Source: Microvelia longipes
Lineage: Eukaryota > Arthropoda > Insecta > Hemiptera > Veliidae
Length of the DNA: 64,000 bases
Reading direction: 5' to 3'
Assembly: GCA_018340805.1 (NCBI GenBank)
Contig: JACMZG010001914.1
Coordinates: 42,788,643 to 42,852,642, forward strand
In this document: positions 23,245 through 35,694 of the stretch, one piece after another
How positions within the stretch are numbered: position 1 is the first letter of the stretch
Layout: each line of letters starts with the position of its first letter
The notes under the pieces: generated by a model
What the model saw: the letters and a program-made list of their open reading frames with translations, nothing else
Told to the model about the DNA's origin: nothing
Databases searched by the model: none
Translations under genes and position numbers: made by a program

Positions 23245-24030
23245 ATATTCCCTATATTGAAATTATATCCTGCGGTTATAACTAAAATAGAAAGAAGCAA
23301 AGTCATTTCTGAGTTTAAGGATTTTCAAATTTCACACCAACGCAATATTAGATATTTTCTTTGTTGTTTTCCATATAGCAGCGTTTCACTATTATTTTAT
23401 TAAAATTTATATTATACGTACATCATTAGTTTCGTTTCTGTGTTGAAAACGATTCGTTTGACACGTTTGTTCGACTTGTGAACCTGCTTCTTCGATCCCA
23501 AGCGTTAGTTTTATGAAATGTTAGTTTTTAGTTTGTTATCTACACCCCTGTCTTAGTATCTAAACTCAGCGAATGAAGAATAAAACTCTCATTTTTATTA
23601 TGAAAACAGTCAAGTTCAAGTCGTAATAAAAATATAAAATTCTGATTTTCATTTTGATTCTCTTAAAGTTTTTTTATCTTTTATCTCTTGTGTTTTCAGT
23701 TCAAAACTTTTTCCTTTTGGGATGTTTCGATTCGTTTTAATTTTATTTCAACCTTAAAAGATCTATGAATTCTACTTTTATCTTCGTGTCATTAACTTTT
23801 GTTGAAGACGTGTATTTTTAACTACTGCTGATATGCTCTGTGATTCTTGCGTCATTTTAAAACCCTCTCCTAAGTTTATTTACCGCATTTATTAGTTATA
23901 ATAATCATATCAAACTTTTTTTAGGAATTTTCTTGGAGAAAAAAGTTAATATTTCTTTCGTTCAACCAGAAAGAAATGAAATATTTGAATTAAATTCTTA
24001 AAATTACATTACAAGAACAATTGTCCTCAT
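23245..24030. other. Unannotated stretch
   Basis: Nothing recognised. Confidence 0.4.
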
Positions 24031-24033
24031 TAG

Positions 24034-24103
24034 GAAGAAAAACAAGGTGCCTTCGGTGCTGGCCGCGCTGCGGCTAGACCGCTTCGCGGAGGAGATATTC
24101 CTG
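24034..24103 (+). CDS. Possible internal exon, unrecognised protein
   Basis: A 70-base GC-rich island in AT-rich DNA, preceded by an acceptor-like TTGTCCTCATTAG. The frame from 24035 reads KKNKVPSVLAALRLDRFAEE then IFL and uses GC-ending codons, unlike the surroundings. LxxLRLDRFAEE has the spacing of a first helix of a SAM-type domain, but the stretch is too short to decide. The following GTGTAT would be a weak donor. There is no link to any other exon except the GC-rich islands at 24217 and 53377. Confidence 0.35.
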
Positions 24104-24216
24104 GTGTATTGTTTGCTGTTTTATATTGTTTTATTATTCTTTGTTTTTGTTTCTAAAAACAAAATCATTTAATAGAAAATAAAAAATAAATTGTATTTAA
24201 TGAATATTCATCGTGT

Positions 24217-24283
24217 AAGCCACTACACGACCACCTGCCCAAGCAGACCTACTACGCGGACCGGCTCGGCTCGCCGTTATCTC
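24217..24283 (+). CDS. Possible exon fragment, GC-rich island
   Basis: A second GC-rich segment 110 bp downstream. One frame reads HDHLPKQTYYADRLGSPLSL. The left edge (GTGTAAG/CC) has no pyrimidine tract, so a spliced exon is poorly supported. Other frames are also open. Confidence 0.22.
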
Positions 24284-24289
24284 TTTGCA

Positions 24290-26440
24290 CTAGCAGATAT
24301 ATTTCATGAAAAGAAAATTCAGATCTCCATAAGAAGAAATTGTAGGGTTTAAAGGTCTAGATGATTATCTAGTAGGTAATCAAGTATCTAATCTGCTTGA
24401 AATTTGCAGCGGGTTACTTTTTAATGGTCATGTATGGATGACGATGCTTTTTGGAGAACGGATGACCATTTATTGTTCTTTTTTTGTGACGTAGTTTCGA
24501 TGAGAACATTGCCCTGAATACAGTATTTGCATTTTTCATAAACACTTTTATGAAACATATAAAAATATAACATCATTCTCAAACGTATAAAAACTTTTTT
24601 TTGCTCATAAATGATTAAATGTGTTTAAAAAATATATTAAGCTTTAAAAAAATATTTAATTTTATTTTAAAAAAATATTTAATTTAATTTTAATAGTCGA
24701 AATAAGCATTTAAAAAAGAGGAAAGGGGGAATGGGTGAGAGAGTGGGGTGAAAACGGAACGTTCTAAAGGTTGGGTCGTTTAAGGCACAGATGGGAGTTT
24801 TAGTTAGAAATATCGTTAGGTCAACAGCTGCTTACAGTTCAATAGAATGTAAAGAAGACTGAAACAAAATCCGTGTTCCAGGTAATACAATGCCTAAGGA
24901 ACGTGATGACTACAGCTGTCAGTATTATCTTATTGACAGTATAGAATAAATCTTGTGAGGCTTGCTCTAGTGAATATTGTACTACACAGCGGTATTCTTA
25001 CGTCTGACGTCACAGAAGCAGTCGAGGCCGTTTTCCTGCCAAAAGAATATGTTTAAATATATTTTTCGTTTTTTTTTTGCTTTTTGCTGTATCATCAAAA
25101 GTATAAGTTTTTTCATTCTAATATTTTCCGTGTGTTTTTTTATATAACGTGCTTAAAGATAATATAATAAAAAAATTGTGCAAATACTCTATTCTAATTA
25201 TACCGCGATGAAATGAAGATTAAAAGTACCATAGGCTTACATTTTTAGATCCTCCTCTTCTCGTATTGTTTTCTCTTGAGGCAGAGTCGCTAGTAAGTAT
25301 CGTTAACGCTTTTACATCGTATTTTCATGGATATTACAAAGATATTAGAGACAAAATAAGTTGTCTGGTAACAGATGCCTTCGTCCGTTTTTTTTCTGGA
25401 GACGTTTTATTAGACATTAAATCCGGGGTAATTTTACCGAACAACTTTTCAGACGTTGCAAAGTTTTAGGCCTGAAGAAAAACTTATGAAGACATTTTAA
25501 TAGCAACCAAACGTTTCTCCAACTTTCTTAATTGCTTTTGGTAAGTTTTGTTATAAAAAGTTAAATAATGAGTCTTGAACAAACGTTATTGAGAATTTTA
25601 CATTCCCGGAGTTTTGTTTCAACTACAGTGTTGAACGTTTTGCTGCACACATGATTAGTAGGACACCCTATTAGTAGTGCTTCATATTTCTAAATTCAAG
25701 TCCCCATTACTTGTGAAAAGTACCTCAGGATTTATTCCTTTAAATCAAATGGTTCAAAAGTTAAGGGAAGGGGAAATTTTTGGCCCACCCTGAATAGAAT
25801 TAGAATAAAATAGGAAGGTTAGAAAATTTAGTTAATTACTAGCGAGCAGTTCGGGAAAGTTCATGACTGTGGAGGGAAAGTTTATGACACCGAGGAGGGG
25901 GGGGAGATAGCTCCGCCCTGCACACAATAGATAACAGCTTCATTAAAAACTTTATTTTATCAACTTTAACCAAATCCTACCAAACTTGTTAATTTTTTGT
26001 TTATTATAAGTTATAACAATTTGAGAAAAATTATGAAATAATAAAAATAAAATAAGTGATAAAATACGTTTTCTCATCGGTTCTAAACTTTTAATGATAT
26101 GATTTGAAAAGATTTCTCCAATTTACAAAATCAATTGAAAGTAAAATAAGTTGCCGAACATGAACCCATGCTCCCTACCTTAGATTTGAAACTCTTTTCA
26201 AAATTACATTCAATGCTTTTCAATCTTCTTCAAACTGAGGTGGTCAGAGATATAGTTGAAGTCTTTTTGGACACGAAGCCCTTCAAACTTCAAAACTTAG
26301 AGCTTTTTTAAAAGAAAAAAGTTTTGTATAACAATTACTGGTCAAGTTATGCTTTTCAAATTTTAAGTTTCGTTGGGAAAACTTTTGCATAGCATATACT
26401 GATTTAAGTTTTGAAGCATTGTATTTTCATTTGAATGTGC
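24290..26440. other. Unannotated AT-rich stretch with one weak ORF
   Basis: At 25266-25469 a 67-codon ORF with ESLVSIVNAFTSYFHGYYKD is preceded by a pyrimidine-rich run but shows no known domain. Otherwise nothing is recognised. Confidence 0.35.
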
Positions 26441-26445
26441 TATCC

Positions 26446-27282
26446 CCTTAGAATAATACTACACAGGACCTTAAACACAATGTAATTTCACTGATAACAC
26501 GAAAGCCGGTTGACTGGTGCACCTAAGTAATGCTGCCAACCTGACAACAAAACATTATTTTAAATATTTGTCATAAATATCTATTAATGAAGAATGATGA
26601 TAAAGAACAAATATAATAACTTAAAACACCTGCTGAGTATTTAATAAAACTGGTCTTAGATGGCAAAAGGGTGGCGGAATACAAGAATCTACATTTAGTT
26701 GACGAAAACTACTTTTAATATAATTTTAATAAATAAGTTAAACTACAATTTAAAATGCTTTAAATATTGTAATGCACCGTTATTTATATTAGTATTTTAT
26801 GAATAATCAATCATTAATTAATAATAGAACAAAATAATTTAGCAACGGGAAGTATTGCCAATTTGTTTTAGAAAATTTTATATTGTTAGGGTGGCAGCAT
26901 TACTTAGGTGCACCAGTGAACATAGAGATATATTACTAGAGGGGCCCTATTGGTTGAATTTTGAAACATCGAAAAAGTAACCTGACCACATTCCATTATG
27001 GAACAAAAAACAGTAAATTATATTGTAGAATGTTTAAAATACAAATCACAACACAAAAAATCTGTGGGAAGCCCAAAACAATTGATTAATTATAACCCCA
27101 ACTCCCTCTTGGAGGAGGTTTCAATGAGGTTACACAGAGCCCCTGAGAGCCCCACTAAAAATGTTTCAGGCCTCTCAATGTATTAAGATAGGCTATGCCC
27201 CCTCTAGTATATATCTCTATGCCAGTGAACCGGCTTTCGTGTTATCAGTAGTGCTCCTTCTATATATAGTATTATTCTAAGG
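26446..27282. mobile_element. Long-TIR DNA element (family A), split by a nested MITE
   Basis: Outer inverted ends read CTTAGAATAATACT (left, 26448) and the complement at 27270-27282. Further in, the arms share GATAACACGAAAGCCGGTT and GGTGCACCTAAGTAATGCTG. Without the 301-bp insertion and its duplication the element would be about 530 bp. A second, right-truncated copy lies at 57324-57807. The interior is AT-rich and non-coding. Confidence 0.72.
26921..27221. mobile_element. 301-bp MITE with 8-bp TSD nested in family A
   Basis: Termini CATAGAGATATATTACTAGA (left) and its near complement (right, CTCTAGTATATATCTCTATG) are about 25-bp TIRs. CCAGTGAA is duplicated exactly at 26913-26920 and 27222-27229. 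The 8-bp TSD points to a P- or hAT-type transposase; the CATA start is more P-like. It contains a 62-codon ORF starting MEQKTVNYIVECLKYKSQ (26998-27186) with no recognised domain. Confidence 0.8.
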
Positions 27283-27289
27283 TTATCCC

Positions 27290-30200
27290 TGAACATATCC
27301 GTTGCATTCTCCGCGTACCTTCACACCAACACCTAAGCTTTATGTCAATAGAGTTATATGATTGATCCTTGGGGTAATAAGAGATGGCAGTGTGAAAACT
27401 ATTTGTTCTACACCTTACTAGTAGTTACCATTAAAGGCCTTTTTACCAAATTCCTTAAAGTTCTCAACAATGAATAATTTACCCTCACTTTTACCCGAAC
27501 GAGCACTGACCTGTCTTTTTAATTATACGTTTTTTATATCAAAGGGTTCAGTTCAGATAGCAAAGCTAATGTGAGCTTCACAATGGCTAGTGATAGTGAT
27601 AGTGATATTGGGGGAATAGTAGTTACTACCAGGCAAGTAGGCCACGTTGTTGGGCCCTTTTAATAATTATGGCTAAGTCACAATGGCTAAGTCTTGCATG
27701 CATACATCAAACAGGAAAATCCCTTTTGTGATGTACCTTAGTTTCTTGGAGACTGCAGAAGATCCTCGCCTACACCGATGTTCCCTATACCACAGCCCCT
27801 TAATGCCAACGTGTTATACTAAGCCATACCATACTTAGAAGTACTGCACTGTCTCTGGTGACGTTTATAGCTTAATAGAACTAGTGTGCCTTTGACGCAA
27901 TATATGACTTTCATGCTGAAAGATGACTGAATTAAGAACTCTCGACGCAATGAGTTGATACATCTATTTACTAACCCAGTTGTGTTTTAATCCTTCAAAA
28001 CTCCCCTCAGGCATCATTTGAGAAAATCAATCATAATAATAATTTTACAGATATTTCAGTTTGCCACATTATGATCACATCCTGTCTAAAGTTTTGACAA
28101 GATGCTTATTTATCTCCCACAATTCCTCTTAAATTTATGCTTAATATTATATTTAAATACACTAATACATGTCAAGTTTAAATGTATAGTTAGTACATCA
28201 AATAAATTACGTATAAAATCGTACGTCAAAGAAAAGATGATTATAGTGTTTTGGAATTATGTATATCAACCGATGAATTTAAGTAAATTATATATTCATA
28301 GTAAAAATTATAAATATTCGTGTTGTTCTTTAATAATGGTTATTTGATATAACTAATAATCAAAAAGTTAGTTTATTAGCATTAGAATCTTTGACTCACA
28401 TAGCTTTAATAAATCTTGGTCTAATAAGGATTGCCGCAAGGTACTGTTGTGTGTCCTTTCCTCTTTGTTACGTTCCGTCATTACTCTCGCTTATGAAAGG
28501 GTTTTCCAATTTGATTTATGTTTTCTCTGTATTGAATTAGTTTCCTTGCTACTTACTTGCTATTGGACGGTTTTCCAACAATGTAACGAAAACCTATAAA
28601 TACAATCCTAATTCCGTAATCTATAAATACATTTTATTTTATTTCGTTTTGTTAACCTTCTCTTTTATTATAATATATAACTACCATTAAAATAAATAAA
28701 CGAAAAGATACAATATAAATTAACTTTATAAATTTAAAATAAATGCAGCTAATATAGCTATAATGAAATGGTATAATCTAACTTTTCCTTATATCAATAA
28801 GGATAAATATTATCATTTATATGATCTTTTATCGCTTATTTTAGCAACTTAAGATTATACCATTCATCCTTTTTTCCATCACTTTTAAATAACTAAATCT
28901 AAGAGTATCGAAAGTTTTAAAATTTGGTTTATTCTTTGTTTGCTGCGTTATTCTCCTTAACATTAAATTCATATGAATCTTCACCTTTTCTCATCTTGTG
29001 AAGCCTTTTACTCTTGCATAGTTTATGACAGTAATAAATCATTGGAAAAACCAGAAGATGTTTCATCTCAAGTGATATAAATGTTTTGTTGTCATGGAAA
29101 CTCAAAAATTAATCATGTGTTCTTCGTCATAAAAGGAAAAATGTGGTATTTGGAGCCTCTATTATGTTTTTACGGCCGGTTGTTGTAAGCGAGCTTTAAA
29201 AATCCTTGTTCAGGAATTTCAACTATGAACCCATTTTTACATGTAACCCTCAAAAAACCCCTTTACGTAGAATAAACCATTAATATTTTCACGTTTTGCC
29301 CCCTCCATTTTCCAGACTTGACATATTTTCTCGCTTCGTTAAAGAAGAACAAAAAGTTTCAGTGCGACATTGCGAATAATTCATTCGGTTGACATCCAAT
29401 AAATAATACGTCATTTTTATTTTAACTAATGGTATTACTTGGAATTTTGTTAGCGACAAAGTTATGGCGGTAAAGTTAGGGACGAATTGACGCATCTGCG
29501 AATTAATGGATATTGTAATAAATTGATGCGGAAACTGCTTCCTTGTAGGTGTATTCTTGTTTCCTTTGAATTACCTTGGTTGAAATTTTTTGTAGGTTTA
29601 AGAGTTTTGTAAATAGATCAATTTCCACACAATTCAGACTGGTTTTTTTCCAGCTGGACATTTTTTTGGATCCTCATCAGTCTTTTGTCCCTAATGCTGA
29701 TAGAATTACGTCTCTAATATCTCTCACTGTTTCACTACGACACTGTGGGATTGAGAACCTCAGACACCTTATAGCAACGCTGACTGTACCCTTTTCATCC
29801 AGTTTGTGTTGAAAAAAAAACGAAAGAAAATATTTTATTGAGGAAGGCTGTCTCCTGTTCAACTCTATTATTTCTCTGTGTAAAATTGGCTTCTACTCAA
29901 TATATCCTTATATAAAGTGTCTATTGAAGGCACACTATCTCTTTGAAGGTAGAAGTAAATAATCACTACTCCCTTTTGCTTATACTGAGTCCCTTCTAAG
30001 TCGTGTAGAATTCTATATAACCCCGGTACCCTCTCAAGCTTTCCAAGTCCCTAGGGCTTTTATTTCAGACGGAAAATAACCCTCGGAAAATCACATCCTA
30101 ATTGAAAATGCCTCAAGCCCTTGTGTTTTTCCGTCTAAAGAAAATCTTTTTTGGGTCCCATCTTAATATGGATGTAACGGGGGCTTTTTAAAGGAAGGAC

Positions 30201-31190
30201 CTTTTCTATTTTTTGAGGATCCCATTGTCCCTTATACTCTATTCAAATTCTTGGGGTTTTATAGCCGAAGCGGAATGTAGTCTGGGCGTTAATTTCCTTA
30301 ACAAGAACCTTTGAAATTAATTCCTACTACATAAAAGACCTTTTCCTACGTACTTGAAGTACAGAATTAGAAAAGGTACTGCTATTACTGTGAAACCCTC
30401 GCCTTCCAGGAAGTATCCTTGCCTACTAGTCTATACAAAACCAAATTTCATTCTTCTCTTTGATCAAATAGAAAATTCTTTTCCACATCAAATAAAAATT
30501 ATACCTGATTATTAAATATAAACAGCATTGATTTTAGAACCATGCCATGTTTTATTTTAAATTTACTACTAAAGATTTAAATTTTCCAAATTAAGAACAT
30601 CTTTATGAAAATAAGAATGTTTTAGACTAAATCTACTTCTAGTTTCCTTTGAATTTACATTAACATTTTTTAACAATTTACCTGTTTTATTTGTTGTTTA
30701 ATGTGCTTGAATGGGAATAAGTGGGAAACCCAATCAAAAAACATTATTAAGTTACTATTCATGAGAATTAAATACCTTTTTAACGAAGATTTCTTATAAA
30801 GGACTGATACTTTTATAGTTACTATACCAAGGAAATAGTTGCTGAACTGTATCTAATCCGGTCGAGCAAGTTTGGTGTAGAGCACACAAATATTCATATC
30901 TTTGAGTAGGATTGGTGTCGTGCATTAGTTTTGACACTGTGACCCGAGTGTTCTAATGTAGGCTTTACCTTCGTTGCATTAATGTATTGTTCTATTGCCT
31001 ATCTTTGAGTCCTTATATTAGATCTTATTTCTCAATGCCCGATACTAATATGTATTTTGAATAAGTAAATAATATCTTCATAACGTAGCTTAAAGATAAT
31101 TTAAAATGAATCTGGTCATACAATTAAAAATAATTGTTAAATATATACTTAGGTTATATTATAGCATGATTCTTTCTGTTTGCCATTCTG
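27290..31190. other. Long unannotated stretch
   Basis: No gene, SINE or TIR element is recognised. Overlapping ORFs at 29576-29862 lie on opposite strands and lack domains. Short TAGTGATAGTGATAGTGAT microrepeat at 27590-27607. Confidence 0.35.
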
Positions 31191-31198
31191 CTTTACTT

Positions 31199-31445
31199 AT
31201 AATAATAATAATAATGCCCGTTTAGAGCCTTGCGGCTCATCAGGGATAACCCCTGCGGGAACCACCTCGGGTGGTAGTAGCAACCGTTAAGCTCAAAGTG
31301 AATTCTAAAGTTGGCGATAATTTATCTAAACAATAATCTTTTATAAACTAAGAGCGTAACCTGGGTTGCGAACCCCAGACCTCCGTGGGTGTCAAAGGTC
31401 AGTGTAAAGACTAACGCCTTAACGACCTCGGCCACGGAGGCGGCC
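31199..31445 (-). mobile_element. tRNA-derived SINE, insertion subfamily
   Basis: Minus strand from 31445: GCCTCCGTGGCCGAGGTCGT head, insertion block as at 13494-13732, GGGGTTCGCAACCCAGG B-box region, 3' hairpin with GCCGCAAGGCTC, and an (ATT)n tail at 31199-31216. Confidence 0.85.
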
Positions 31446-31950
31446 TTCTGCTTCACTTTAGATATTTATATAATAACTCTTTAACGTTTCAAGAAATAGT
31501 AATCCGGGTACAAAGTAGTCCTTTTTACACTTGAAGTATAAAAATATTTATGTTAAAGCGATTTAGTCAAAGTTCCCATTTGCCAAGTTGTCTACCTAAT
31601 GATGCTTATTTGCGTATTGCTTCAGGCTCGCTGTGCTAGCCGTCAGGATTGATAGATATTTCTGCTTTTCACTTATTATTAGATTATTTAAGTTACTGTA
31701 AAAAAATTATTTTACTTATCTATTTTTTTTTTGTTTTGAGTGAGCGACAATAAATTATCTACTTTACTGACTAAAAAAATCCGTTAAGTGTGAATTTATT
31801 GCCGAGGCAGTCAAAATAGTACTTCTACTGCCTTGGCAATAAAAGTAATTATTGGGCAGTAATTATTGTCAGACATTAAGTTTCACCTAAAATCTCAGAA
31901 ACTAAAGAAAAACAAAAGTTGCAGCTTGTTCGATTTCAAGTATTTATCGT

Positions 31951-32113
31951 ATGACACACGGTTAAAATCAGTCGGCAGCGTGGGGAAATAATGTTGAGGA
32001 ACCAATGAGGTTGACCTTATATGAAATTGTGGGTGTGGTTTGACATCCAGGGCTAACCTCATTGGTGTCCACGCATTATTTTCCCAGCTGTCAACTGATT
32101 TTAACTGTGTGTT
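31951..32113. mobile_element. Hairpin MITE, about 163 bp
   Basis: About 60-bp imperfect inverted arms: left has ACACACGGTTAAAATCAGTC and GGGGAAATAATG, right has CATTATTTTCCC and CTGATTTTAACTGTGTGT. CCAATGAGGTT / AACCTCATTGG forms the inner stem. No certain TSD. Confidence 0.65.
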
Positions 32114-32531
32114 ATACTATAATCATCATGTATTTGTTATTATAATAATTCTTAATTCATTTTTCTTGCACCAAATTTATTTTATTTGATTTGTCCAATG
32201 AAAAATTAGTATGGATAGTAGGGTTTAATGCTCTCTCAAGAAATATTATATCTCAGATGGCAGTAAAGGGATTATTTTATTTGGAAATTATTTATTGACT
32301 TGCTATCGTTGGACAATAAACAAATTTCTGTAGCAATAAAGTCCCACTTTATCGCCTAGTAAAATAATCTATTATTATGTTAAATAATAAATAATAGCTT
32401 GATATGTTGATATATGTTACCCATATATGTTATTGCTTGATATATGTTAAATTTAAATTGACATTTAAATTTAACACTTACAGAATCGGCAAGATTTTTA
32501 ACCATAGTCCTTTTTCTGATATGCCAAGACA

Positions 32532-32609
32532 CAGTGGCGTAGCCACCAGGATTTAATTTCGGAGGGCTGAATATATATTATATATATATATATATATTGT
32601 GTGTGTGTG

Positions 32610-32647
<38 letters not shown>

Positions 32648-33005
32648 TTATATATATTTATATATATATATATAGTTTTCTCTATAAGAGAAACTTTAAT
32701 TTTATTTATTTACTTTACTATTGACACAATATAATTGTGTCAACTATTCATGTTTTGCAAAACTCGGTAGTATCAAATGATATATACTTTACTGTTGTTT
32801 TTATTTATTTCAAATTTTTTTATATACAATTTTTTTATTATAATATTAATATTATAAGTTCATTGTTAAAAATATATGTCATGTAATTATATTTTTATAT
32901 ATTTTTTATAGGTTTTATATTTTTCACACATTTATTGCGGGTTTAGGTTATGTAAAAATTTCGGGGGGGCTGAAGGCCCCCCAGCCCCCCCTGGCTACGC
33001 CACTG
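32532..33005. mobile_element. hAT-type MITE with 8-bp TSD
   Basis: TIRs CAGTGGCGTAGCCA (left) and TGGCTACGCCACTG (right) are the usual hAT terminus. CCAAGACA is duplicated at 32524-32531 and 33006-33013. The 474-bp body holds TA and GT runs (32571-32684) and near the right end a G7/C6 hairpin (CGGGGGGGCTGAAGGCCCCC). There is no transposase. A block at 32731-32774 recurs at 56195-56241. Confidence 0.88.
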
Positions 33006-33133
33006 CCAAGACATAATGTTACCCAACGAAAATAACTCTTTTGGTATTATTTCCCAGATCCTTTTACTGAAATGTGTTGTGTTTGATGAAAATGTAAATT
33101 TGTCTTTTCTATCATAGATATGTTAGAAGAGAC

Positions 33134-33172
33134 AATTATACTCGACAGGGCAGATGCTTTGTCGAGTATAAT
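33134..33172. repeat. Short hairpin
   Basis: ATTATACTCGACA pairs with TGTCGAGTATAAT across an 11-base loop. It lies inside a chance ORF. Confidence 0.5.
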
Positions 33173-33179
33173 TTTATAC

Positions 33180-34260
33180 GACAAATCAATCTATGATATT
33201 ACCATTATAATTCTACAATTTATTCTGTTCAGATTTCAAAATTGTGTTCATCCGTTTTGGAGTTTATCCTTTACGAACACGACACAATTTTTGTGTGAAC
33301 TCTCTGTTAGCTTCGATGCTTTGTACACTGAACTATACTACAAAAATTTAAGCTTCAAATTGAAGGAGTAATGGCTGCTTCAAATTGAAGCATCATCTAA
33401 GTATTTTAAACTCAAGACGTCATGTTTGAGTTAAAATTAATAATACACTCCATATAAGAGGGGTCTATGCTCAAGGGACACTTTATATGTCAGTACCAAC
33501 ACATTGATATCACCGAGTGCAGTCAGGAATAATGAGGCTATACTGAACCTTTTCGATAACGTCTGATAATCCTCTTGTAAGAACTCTTAACATATTTTTC
33601 GCTAACTTAGCATGAATTAATTTTTTTCTCGAGATAAAAAGAATGGTGTTTTCACTGCTTTAAACTGAAGACCACTTGTGCTGTATAGAAGATCGCGTAA
33701 CCTATACTTGTAACCTATACCCTTGTAACCTATGCTGTAACCTTTAATCTCAGGCTTTTCTTAAGCGAATGGAATAACTATCAACGCTTCCCAAATGGAG
33801 GAATGAGATGACTGCCAAAATCTAAACTTTGTAGCGGTAATCCTAAAATATAAGCGAAACGAGCATATGTTCGATATGCTTTACTTCGCTACATTCTAGT
33901 TTTATTTTCTATTTTAACATTTCACTTATTTACTTAATAACTTACTGATCAGGCTAATCGGACTGCTCTCTGCTCATTGCCTCAAAACTTCTTTTCTCCA
34001 GTTAACTCTAAAATTGATCTGAAGAGGAGCCTCAGTAGATATAAAAACATCTTACTGTTTTCATATTTTATTTCCCTTTAAATGTTGTAATACATTAACT
34101 TATACCCTCTTAACCTTTTTTATCGATATTTATAAAAACATAAACCTATGTTTTTAGGTTAGATATGATAATCTAAAATATGACTATAACCCTATCCTAC
34201 TTACTTAACTTAAATATCAAGCACGTCTATGATATGTGTTTAATAGTCATATATGATTAT
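33180..34260. other. Unannotated stretch with a short tandem
   Basis: CTTGTAACCTATAC-like units repeat about three times at 33695-33742. Nothing else is recognised. Confidence 0.4.
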
Positions 34261-34263
34261 ATA

Positions 34264-34472
34264 TCTACCTCCGTAGCCGCGGTCGTATAGTACTGGACTT
34301 TGGCTCCGGGGTTCATAGCCCGGGCTATGCTCTTAGTTTTTTATAAATAGAATTTGTTGTCAAAAGATTTCGCCAACTTTAGCTTTACTTTGAGCAAAGT
34401 AAATGTGACCAACCCGAGGTGGTTCCCGTACGGCGATTATCCAGAAGGGTCGAAAGGCCCTAAAACGGGCAT

Positions 34473-34475
<3 letters not shown>
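34264..34475 (+). mobile_element. tRNA-derived SINE with (TA)n tail
   Basis: ACCTCCGTAGCCGCGGTCGT head, GGGGTTCATAGCCCGGGCTA B-box region (one base off consensus), 3' hairpin GGTCGAAAGGCCC and AAAACGGGCATT. It runs straight into a TA tract at 34476-34549. A 7-bp gap in the head relative to 17763 is visible. Confidence 0.83.
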
Positions 34476-34514
<39 letters not shown>

Positions 34515-34549
34515 TATATAATAATATATATATATATATATATATATAT
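34476..34549. repeat. (TA)n microsatellite
   Basis: A TA run with AATAATATATAATAAT interruptions, forming the tail of the SINE at 34264. Confidence 0.85.
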
Positions 34550-34639
34550 TCATTAATCAGTCCATCCTTTTCTTTCTAAAAAGGTACGATATAAAATCAA
34601 TTGAGTATTTTGTATAACCTTTCAAAGAGTTGAACCTTT

Positions 34640-34806
34640 TTTCATGGTGTATGGACCCGAGAGACTTGTGGGTTGGGCCATTGGGCTTCCGATATTCTTC
34701 GTCAGGGAGCCCAAAGGTGTACGACTCCAAGGAGTACGAGTCGTACCCAATGGTATAATCATTTAATAGCATAAAAGTAGATAATACTATTAAATGATTA
34801 TACCAT
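34640..34806. other. Mid-GC segment and hairpin
   Basis: 34643-34745 is GC-richer than its surroundings and open on both strands (plus: MVYGPERLVGWAIGLP; minus: SYTFGLPDEEYRKPNGPTHK). It is followed by a hairpin of GGTATAATCATTTAATAG and CTATTAAATGATTATACC (34750-34806). No family is recognised. Confidence 0.3.
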
Positions 34807-34839
34807 TTAATAGTATTAGTAATAAAACTAAACAAAGAA

Positions 34840-35620
34840 CTTTTAAAAATGAACTTACTGTCGATGGTTGAAGTTGTTTATGGCAGTTCAGTCATCTCTT
34901 AACCAGCCTTCTAAATTAATTTTTACTAAAGGGCATTTTAATAAAATTATATAAATAATTTTTTAAGTTTCCCGTCCTCAGATGTTACTTGGAAATGTAA
35001 CCAATATAAAGTTTAATGAAAGACCTAAAGTCGTCTTTTTTCTCGACTTTTTTTTCGTTAACTTTATAATTAAAAAATAACAGAAGCCCCACCCCTTCAC
35101 TCCTCTTTGGAGAAGAAGAGCTTATAAATAATTTTGGGGATAAATAAGTTATAGAAGGTTCTTTCGAAGCATCATTGCTGATAATTTTATTATCTCATTT
35201 TTATTTATTTTCTTCTTTTTATTCCTACTTCCTGTTATAATTCTTCGCTGCTTGTATTACTAAATTAATTAAATTAAAAATTAAATTTTATATTTCTTTG
35301 GGACAAATTATTTTACATGCATTACATTTTCTCCAGCTCGAAGTAAAACATTAATTCATTGAATGAAACAGTCGATGGATTATTACAAGTTAGAATAAAT
35401 ATTAATTGTTTTGTTTAAACGAATTTCCCTGAAGAATCCTAGGTTTTAACTCAGAACACAATTCCAAAATCTATTTTTTCTTTAAAAGTGCTTTTCACTA
35501 AAAAAATATCCCCAAAGATTGCAGCGCGATATCTTTAGTTAAGTTCGACTCTTTAGCAAAGAGTTAGTTTTCGAAAAACAGATAAAGGGACTTTCTAATG
35601 ATACACCCTGTATACCATTT
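34840..35620. other. Unannotated stretch
   Basis: Nothing recognised. Confidence 0.4.
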
Positions 35621-35627
35621 ATAAATA

Positions 35628-35636
35628 AATATATAT

Positions 35637-35692
<56 letters not shown>
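35628..35692. repeat. (TA)n microsatellite
   Basis: A TA run with two AAATA interruptions. Confidence 0.88.

Positions 35693-35694
<2 letters not shown>

Noticed and set aside
34557..34835. 92-codon ORF (SYTFGLPDEEYRKPNGP) as a gene
   Set aside because: Both strands are open, the 5' part is a hairpin, and no family is recognised. Kept only as an unexplained segment.
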